From the IMG/VR virus record IMGVR_UViG_3300005782_000013, positions 1 to 35,493 of that record: a stretch of 35,493 nucleotides of DNA, one strand, 5' to 3'. Made by a program: the position numbers and the translations under genes. A model generated the notes under the pieces. The model saw nothing but the letters and a program-made list of their open reading frames with translations, searched no databases and was not told the origin of the DNA. Origin of the DNA: a virus. Shown piece by piece: positions 31,387 to 35,493 of the stretch (the first letter of the stretch is position 1; every line of letters starts with the position of its first letter).

Positions 31387-31772
31387 GAAATTGAAATAAT
31401 ATCAACCTTTATTTTAGGCTGGGTGCCAACGTTAAATTTGTTGGTCCAGCCTTTATTTTCTGCCCATCCATCATTTTTTATGATTCCTGTAATAATTAAG
31501 CTGTCTAATATGAATTTTATCCCTGCTGCGATATTGTCTGGATCGCGTTTTTTGTTTCGTTCGGTCCATTCAATATTTAATTGAAATTGGTTGACTGGTT
31601 TTATCCTAGCTATTTTAATTGCGTTAATAATAATAAATGTATATCGATTTTTGATGATGCTATAATACGGTATTTTCTTGTAACGTTTTTTTGAAGCTGC
31701 AATAATTTCATTCATCCCAGGGAGGGCCCCTGGGATGAAGAACGTTTGGATGCTTTTATTATTTTTGTTCAT
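31383..31772 (-). CDS. rusA: RusA-like Holliday junction resolvase
   Basis: The 129-residue product has the RusA pattern: FFIPGALPGMNE at the N-terminus, then KKRDPDNIAAGIKFILDSL followed by IIKNDGW. Asp77, Asp79 and Asp90 correspond in spacing to the metal-binding Asp residues of E. coli RusA. It cuts four-way junctions formed by RecT-type annealing and replication. The start overlaps the helicase-loader gene by 14 bases and has no clear ribosome site, so coupling is likely. It is the last gene of the leftward operon and converges with ssb. Confidence 0.9.
   Translation of the reverse strand: MNKNNKSIQTFFIPGALPGMNEIIAASKKRYKKIPYYSIIKNRYTFIIINAIKIARIKPVNQFQLNIEWTERNKKRDPDNIAAGIKFILDSLIITGIIKNDGWAENKGWTNKFNVGTQPKIKVDIISIS
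31711..31739. repeat. Perfect 12-bp GC-rich stem-loop at the 5' end of rusA
   Basis: TTCATCCCAGGG (31711-31722) pairs exactly with CCCTGGGATGAA (31728-31739) over a five-base loop. It falls in the rusA codons for FIPGALPGMN. Neither side has the U-run of an intrinsic terminator. It is among the strongest hairpins seen in the window and could reduce rusA translation or slow read-through transcription from the opposite operon. Confidence 0.65.
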
Positions 31773-32556
31773 TTTTTTTACGAGTTAAAGCTAATTGTGT
31801 TCTTTTGCTGTTTCCGTTCATTTCTATTGGTTCACATAGTTCAAAAATTCTATCTATTAAAGATTTAATTAATGAAGTTGAAATGTTTTCTTTGGCTACA
31901 GAAAATAGGTACTCTTTTAGGTTGAATGGAGAAGTGTTGCTGGTAATAAGAGTCGGCATTTGATATCTTATCCTGTTGTCTATAATTTCATATATAAAAT
32001 CTAGTGACCAATTGGTTATAGTGTGATTCCATAGGTCATCAATAATTAATATAGGTATCAATGCCCACGAAGGAAAGTGGATTTTTTCTACTCTGTACCT
32101 CCATAATGTGTTTGGGATATTAACGAAATATGTATGTTTATAGTTTTGAATAATCATCCTATTGGCGAAGCAATAACTTAAATGGGTTTTGCCGACTCCA
32201 GATGAGCCATAAATGTACGGTAATATTGAATGTTTTTCGATTGTTTCTTTTTCTAGCTTATTAATTAATTTTTGGTTGGAGGCTTCCTCCGTAAGCATTT
32301 TCCCAAATGTTATTATGGTTGCTGTCTTGGGTAAATTAGACCATTCATATAAATGTGTTATACGCTTCTGTTTTTCTTCTTGTTCCTTGCGTTTGGTTTC
32401 TTTGAGTTGGCAATCATCGCATATACTTTGTCCTATGGTAATTCCTAGCATAGTTTTAAGGCTATAGAGCGGATTTTTTTTACAAATACGGCAAGTCCCT
32501 ACAATATCCACCTGGATATTTACTGGGTTAATTTCAAGTGGACGTAGCTGGGTCAT
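31759..32556 (-). CDS. DnaC-like replicative helicase loader (AAA+ ATPase)
   Basis: The 265-residue product has a Zn-finger-like set (C22-x2-C25 and C46-x2-C49), a Walker A motif GSSGVGKTH at 117-125, a Walker B motif ILIIDDL at 169-175, a sensor I region (LITSNTS) and an Arg-finger-like DRIFELC near 240. This is the layout of phage DnaC/DnaI loaders that put the host DnaB helicase on the origin. AAAGGAG precedes the ATG. It overlaps the upstream initiator-like gene by 23 bases, so the two are made together. Confidence 0.85.
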   Translation of the reverse strand: MTQLRPLEINPVNIQVDIVGTCRICKKNPLYSLKTMLGITIGQSICDDCQLKETKRKEQEEKQKRITHLYEWSNLPKTATIITFGKMLTEEASNQKLINKLEKETIEKHSILPYIYGSSGVGKTHLSYCFANRMIIQNYKHTYFVNIPNTLWRYRVEKIHFPSWALIPILIIDDLWNHTITNWSLDFIYEIIDNRIRYQMPTLITSNTSPFNLKEYLFSVAKENISTSLIKSLIDRIFELCEPIEMNGNSKRTQLALTRKKNEQK

Positions 32557-33322
32557 TTTCCATCAACTCCTTTAACCCTTGCATTGCTGGATCTTCATGT
32601 AGCTTTCGACTGATTGCTTTTTTTTTGAAGATTAGGGGGGTTGGTTTATTTTGCCATCCTTTATCGTCTAAGAAATTGCCAAATCCCAACAAGTATTGAC
32701 CATTTTTCTTCTCCCAAATTGGGGTTTGTCGTAAAGTTATTATATGGTTCTTAATTTTTATGAATTCATTTTTTTCAGCTATTAGAAGTTGTTTCCTAAC
32801 TTTTTTGTTGGTTATAGGTTTGGGTGAGGATAATGTTTCCGTCATTTTTCTCATCGCTTTGTTAGAGGCTTCTTCCATAATTTGCATAAAGATTCTTTTA
32901 GATTTAATCGTTTGGATTGATGTTTTTTTTGGGTGGTAAATACTTTTTAAATATTCTAATAATTTTTCCCTACGTTTTTCATTATTATTACTGTCTTTTT
33001 TTAATTTATCTTTTTGTTGTTGTTCATACTTTTTCATAATGGGTAGATACTTTATGGTGATTATCGAGGCAGCTTCATCGATTTCGCTGAATACTTCTAT
33101 AGGGGATTCATCTAAATATTTAAAAACATTAATTATCTCTTTCTCTGGTGTGCGTAAAATATTTGCCCATTCTAGTATTGAATAGTTACAAGTACCAAGA
33201 TTATCGCTTTTAATTGTTCTTCCTTTAATGATGCTCCAAACACCTTTCATAGTATTGGATATTGGGGCTGTTTCTAGCTCCCATTCATCAGGAATCCATT
33301 TTAACCATTTTTGAGTAGTCAT
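32534..33322 (-). CDS. Replication initiator-like protein (winged-helix, O/DnaD-like)
   Basis: The 262-residue product has a winged-helix-like N-terminal half (LGTCNYSILEWANILRTPEKEIINVFKYLDE), a charged central linker (KKYEQQQKDKLKKDSNNNEKRREK), and a C-terminal region with NGQYLLGFGNFLDDKGWQNKPTPLIF, similar to the W-rich ends seen in phage replication proteins. It lies just upstream of the DnaC-like gene, the normal place of the origin-binding protein that recruits the loader. AAAGGA precedes the ATG. Family assignment is moderate. Confidence 0.65.
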   Translation of the reverse strand: MTTQKWLKWIPDEWELETAPISNTMKGVWSIIKGRTIKSDNLGTCNYSILEWANILRTPEKEIINVFKYLDESPIEVFSEIDEAASIITIKYLPIMKKYEQQQKDKLKKDSNNNEKRREKLLEYLKSIYHPKKTSIQTIKSKRIFMQIMEEASNKAMRKMTETLSSPKPITNKKVRKQLLIAEKNEFIKIKNHIITLRQTPIWEKKNGQYLLGFGNFLDDKGWQNKPTPLIFKKKAISRKLHEDPAMQGLKELMENDPATST

Positions 33323-33340
33323 TTTTTATCCTTTGGCTTT

Positions 33341-34336
33341 TTAAAATAAATTTGTTTTATTATCTACAGGAGCTAATTTTATAAATGGGTCACCTGTTTT
33401 TAGCCAATGTACGAATTCTTCCCAAAAATCTTTGAATCCGTTATATTCAATTATTGCGTCTTTATAGGTTATAACGTCTATATCGGAGCGTGATGCCATT
33501 AATTTACAATACTCATCTAGTTTAGTAGTTATCTCTTTGATAGGGATCGTAGCAATTTCTGAGGGAGCATTTAAAAGGTGTTGTTTACATAATTCATTAA
33601 AATCTTCACCTAGTGTTCTTTTTGTGGACTTGGGGCTAACAAAAGTTGCAATGTGGTTAATACTTTCAGCGATTGTTGCGTTGACATGACTATTCAATTG
33701 AGGCTTAGTCTCTATTTGAGGTTTAATTTCGGACTTGGGAGTAATATCAACATAATCCTTAACTTCTTCGGCTACTCCAAACCCTTTCAGATAATCGCTA
33801 AAACCATCCCTTAGGGCCCAAGATCTAGCCCTCATTTGGAGCATTCTTTTGGGATATTTTGCCCAAGGGCTATGTTGAGATTTATTATTGTTAGAATAAA
33901 CCCATAGGCTAGCATTTTTAGCATCAACTATCGAGAATGTCCGTTTAATAATCGTTTTAAACCCTAAACGTTCTATTTCGCAAATTGCTGTAAAATTATC
34001 GGTAGGAAAGTCTCCTTCAAATCGTTCAGAAAAGTCTTTAACTTGGTTCGATTTTAGAACTAAAGCTAAAACTGCATCGCCCCAAAGTGCTGGTTTACCA
34101 TTAATTACCGCTATGTTTTGGACCGCTTGCATTGGAGATAAGCCGACTTCTAGCCCCATTTGGATAGCGACGAATATTGATTCTGGCTTTTGGAGCCCAT
34201 TGGGCATTAGGCCTGAAACAGACAGTATCTTAGAAAATCTCCATAACCCTTCAAAATCGGTAGGGATTAAGCCCCCGTTAGGTTTGCCTGTTTCGATGAT
34301 TGCTGATGGCTGTTGGTTGGTTTGTGCTTCTGTCAT
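33341..34336 (-). CDS. recT: RecT-like single-strand annealing protein
   Basis: The 331-residue product has the RecT-family core: KPESIFVAIQMGLEVGLSPMQAVQNIAVINGKP, then ALWGDAVLALVLKSNQV, KTIIKRTFSIVDAKNA, SPWAKYPKRMLQMRARSWALRDGFSD and LKGFGVAEEV. These are the residues of the annealing domain; the C-terminal third is variable and probably binds partners. It pairs complementary ssDNA, working with the PD-(D/E)XK exonuclease, SSB and RusA of this genome. GAGGGA precedes the ATG. Confidence 0.9.
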   Translation of the reverse strand: MTEAQTNQQPSAIIETGKPNGGLIPTDFEGLWRFSKILSVSGLMPNGLQKPESIFVAIQMGLEVGLSPMQAVQNIAVINGKPALWGDAVLALVLKSNQVKDFSERFEGDFPTDNFTAICEIERLGFKTIIKRTFSIVDAKNASLWVYSNNNKSQHSPWAKYPKRMLQMRARSWALRDGFSDYLKGFGVAEEVKDYVDITPKSEIKPQIETKPQLNSHVNATIAESINHIATFVSPKSTKRTLGEDFNELCKQHLLNAPSEIATIPIKEITTKLDEYCKLMASRSDIDVITYKDAIIEYNGFKDFWEEFVHWLKTGDPFIKLAPVDNKTNLF

Positions 34337-34337
34337 T

Positions 34338-34895
34338 TTATCCCTCTATTGTTTTTTTGTTTGTAGTGATTTGGACTGTTTCGTCTTTTGACATCATTAT
34401 TCCTGGGATTATAGTTACCCCGGCTTTAACCATGTCATGTATTTTGGGCGCTATAGCCTTTTTAATTTGTTCATATCTAGCATCAATTATTTCTGTTGGT
34501 AATTGGGTATGATTGTGAATCATCCATGTTGTTTTATTCTTAATTTTTGCTGTACCTAATGTAGAAGTAACGTTTTCATCGTTCTCTAAACAAAAATCGT
34601 CTATTTGGCTTTGTAGATGGGATTGGATCGTTGCCAATGGTTTTAATTCATTTTGAGCCACACTATCAGTGAAATTAACAATTTCTAAGTAGGGGTTTCT
34701 GAGAAGTTTGCGCGTTGTTTCTATTAGTGATTCAATCTTTTTTGCTTGGATGTAAAGGTCAATAGCTTTTTTACACGTAGCGTGATCGGTGATTTTGCTG
34801 TTTTGTGCTTCTTCAAATAATATTTCGATTTGTTTATTATATTTATCAATGATACTTTCTTTAATTAAGCCTTTGATTGCAGTTATAGCTTTCAT
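34338..34895 (-). CDS. Coiled-coil recombination-associated protein of unknown function
   Basis: The 185-residue product ends one base before recT. Residues of about 15-100 are helical and charged, and the C-terminal part has TTWMIHNHTQLPTEIIDARYEQIKKAI and VKAGVTIIPGIMMSKDETVQI, the W-x8-IP...IK.G...IPG pattern common to a phage protein that regularly accompanies RecT/exonuclease genes. A Gam-like or accessory role in recombination is possible but not shown. AAGGA precedes the ATG. Confidence 0.7.
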   Translation of the reverse strand: MKAITAIKGLIKESIIDKYNKQIEILFEEAQNSKITDHATCKKAIDLYIQAKKIESLIETTRKLLRNPYLEIVNFTDSVAQNELKPLATIQSHLQSQIDDFCLENDENVTSTLGTAKIKNKTTWMIHNHTQLPTEIIDARYEQIKKAIAPKIHDMVKAGVTIIPGIMMSKDETVQITTNKKTIEG

Positions 34896-34898
34896 CCT

Positions 34899-35150
34899 TT
34901 ATTTATCCTTAAGGTAATTAGAGATATGTTTAGCTGCACCAATAGAGCAAGTTAATATCCCCCCAGCTACAAGAATTTCGCTTCCTATTAATAGGTTCCC
35001 ACCTACATACTCATGGAGGCAATCTATATGCCTGTTATAAAAATTAGGTATACCTCCTGGTCCGTCCTGGTCTATTGCAAAGGTTGTATTTTGTTTAAAA
35101 AAAAGGATGGATGTAAGTAATATAAAAATTCTTAAATACTTTTTATCCAT
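34899..35150 (-). CDS. Small exported/membrane protein in the early operon
   Basis: I use the ATG at 35150 (AGGA upstream); a TTG at 35171 is the alternative. The 83-residue product has a signal peptide with cleavage likely after TFA at 25, a short polar part (DQDGPGGIPNFYNRH), and a Gly-rich transmembrane helix at about 53-76 ending in SNYLKDK. This plan resembles the 4207-4683 product (signal, Cys near the helix, TM, YLK). It could act in the envelope early after infection, for example in exclusion of other phages; no family is recognised. Confidence 0.6.
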   Translation of the reverse strand: MDKKYLRIFILLTSILFFKQNTTFAIDQDGPGGIPNFYNRHIDCLHEYVGGNLLIGSEILVAGGILTCSIGAAKHISNYLKDK

Positions 35151-35214
35151 TAATTTTATCCTATATAACAACCAAGTTATTAAAGAAAGTTGGGGAGGGG
35201 GAAATTCTGTTCAA

Positions 35215-35448
35215 TTATATCAATATCAATAGAATCGCTGCTGCTACGCTGCCAGTAATTGCTGCAGCGAGAGATAATACCGAGATATATTCAACTACTT
35301 GTTGATCTGCGCCAAGTTTTTTATTCTTTTTTTCTTTGTAAAATATTCCTCCCCCAATTATGGCCGCGGTTAAAGCTGCGGCAGGGGTTTGGTAAGCCAT
35401 GTGTTGAACTATAGCCAAAAAATCTGTAAAAAAGTCAGTTGGGAACAT
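35215..35448 (-). CDS. Small two-TM membrane protein (holin-like topology)
   Basis: The 77-residue product has TM segments at about 22-38 (PAAALTAAIIGGGIFY) and 52-76 (YISVLSLAAAITGSVAAAILLIL) joined by a basic loop (KEKKNKK). Two helices and a basic loop fit a class II holin, but the location in the early operon argues for an alternative such as superinfection exclusion. AGGAG precedes the ATG by six bases. The gene begins 14 bases upstream of the stop of the nuclease frame if the map is circular. Confidence 0.6.
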   Translation of the reverse strand: MFPTDFFTDFLAIVQHMAYQTPAAALTAAIIGGGIFYKEKKNKKLGADQQVVEYISVLSLAAAITGSVAAAILLILI

Positions 35449-35493
35449 TAGTATCTCCTAACCTTAGTTGGTGTTTTGTTGCATGTAGTAGGC
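35435..35493 (-). CDS. Probable C-terminal end of the PD-(D/E)XK nuclease (circular join)
   Basis: Reading the minus strand from base 1 onto base 35493, the nuclease frame stays open for GLLHATKHQLRLGDTNVPN and stops at TGA 35437-35435. The result would be a helical C-terminus of normal length for this nuclease group. The overlap with the next start is typical for this operon. This is evidence for a circular or circularly permuted contig, not proof. A second frame (AYYMQQNTN then TAA) is also open here. Confidence 0.55.
   Translation of the reverse strand, partial: LLHATKHQLRLGDTNVPN

Noticed and set aside
31711-31739. Hairpin as terminator of the late operon
   Set aside because: The stem is strong but no T-run follows directly on either strand, and it lies about 325 bases beyond the ssb stop within rusA coding sequence.
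1-35493. CRISPR arrays, anti-CRISPR cassette, tRNA genes, IS elements
   Set aside because: No regularly spaced direct repeats, cloverleaf-like sequences or transposase motifs were recognised on reading both strands.

Overview
This window reads as a small, AT-rich, tailed double-stranded DNA phage (siphovirus layout), probably complete or nearly so. Almost every base is coding. Stops include TGA, so the standard bacterial code fits. Many start codons are TTG or GTG, and Shine-Dalgarno sites are purine-rich. Sec-type signal peptides and the lambda-like tail order suggest a Gram-negative host, but nothing here identifies it. I see no integrase, no CI-like repressor, no tRNA, no IS element and no CRISPR array.

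Layout. A divergent control region at about 512-813 separates two operons. Leftward (minus strand) is an early/replication operon driven by a perfect consensus sigma70 promoter at 563-591. In transcription order it has a PD-(D/E)XK nuclease that runs off base 1, then, if the molecule is circular, re-enters at base 35493, followed by two small membrane or exported proteins, a coiled-coil recombination-associated protein, a RecT-like annealase, a replication-initiator-like protein, a DnaC-like helicase loader and a RusA resolvase. Joining the two ends keeps the nuclease frame open and gives a stop 14 bases inside the next gene, which supports a circular map.

Rightward (plus strand, 814-31386) is the late operon: terS candidate, terL ATPase half, four small exported or membrane proteins, terL nuclease half, portal, thyX, MuF-like protein, DUF2213 protease/scaffold, four cement-like proteins, major capsid, a fifth cement-like protein, neck genes, tail terminator, tail tube, G/GT chaperones joined by a probable -1 frameshift, tape measure, four distal-tail genes, the J-like tip protein, a repeat-built fibre-like protein, two small fibre-associated proteins, six tandem paralogous fibre-like proteins, a small unknown protein and SSB.

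The most unusual points are these. (1) The large terminase is split at its domain boundary, with about 2.6 kb of secreted/membrane genes between the ATPase and nuclease halves. (2) Six tandem, strongly diverged fibre/receptor-binding paralogs occur in a row, two of them containing 8-base G or C homopolymers that could allow slippage. (3) Five cement-protein paralogs surround the capsid gene. (4) A fibre-like protein is built from about 20-residue repeats. (5) A cluster of TGACGCA half-sites lies upstream of terS. (6) No endolysin is recognisable. Functional names rest on motif and context reading only; no database search was run.
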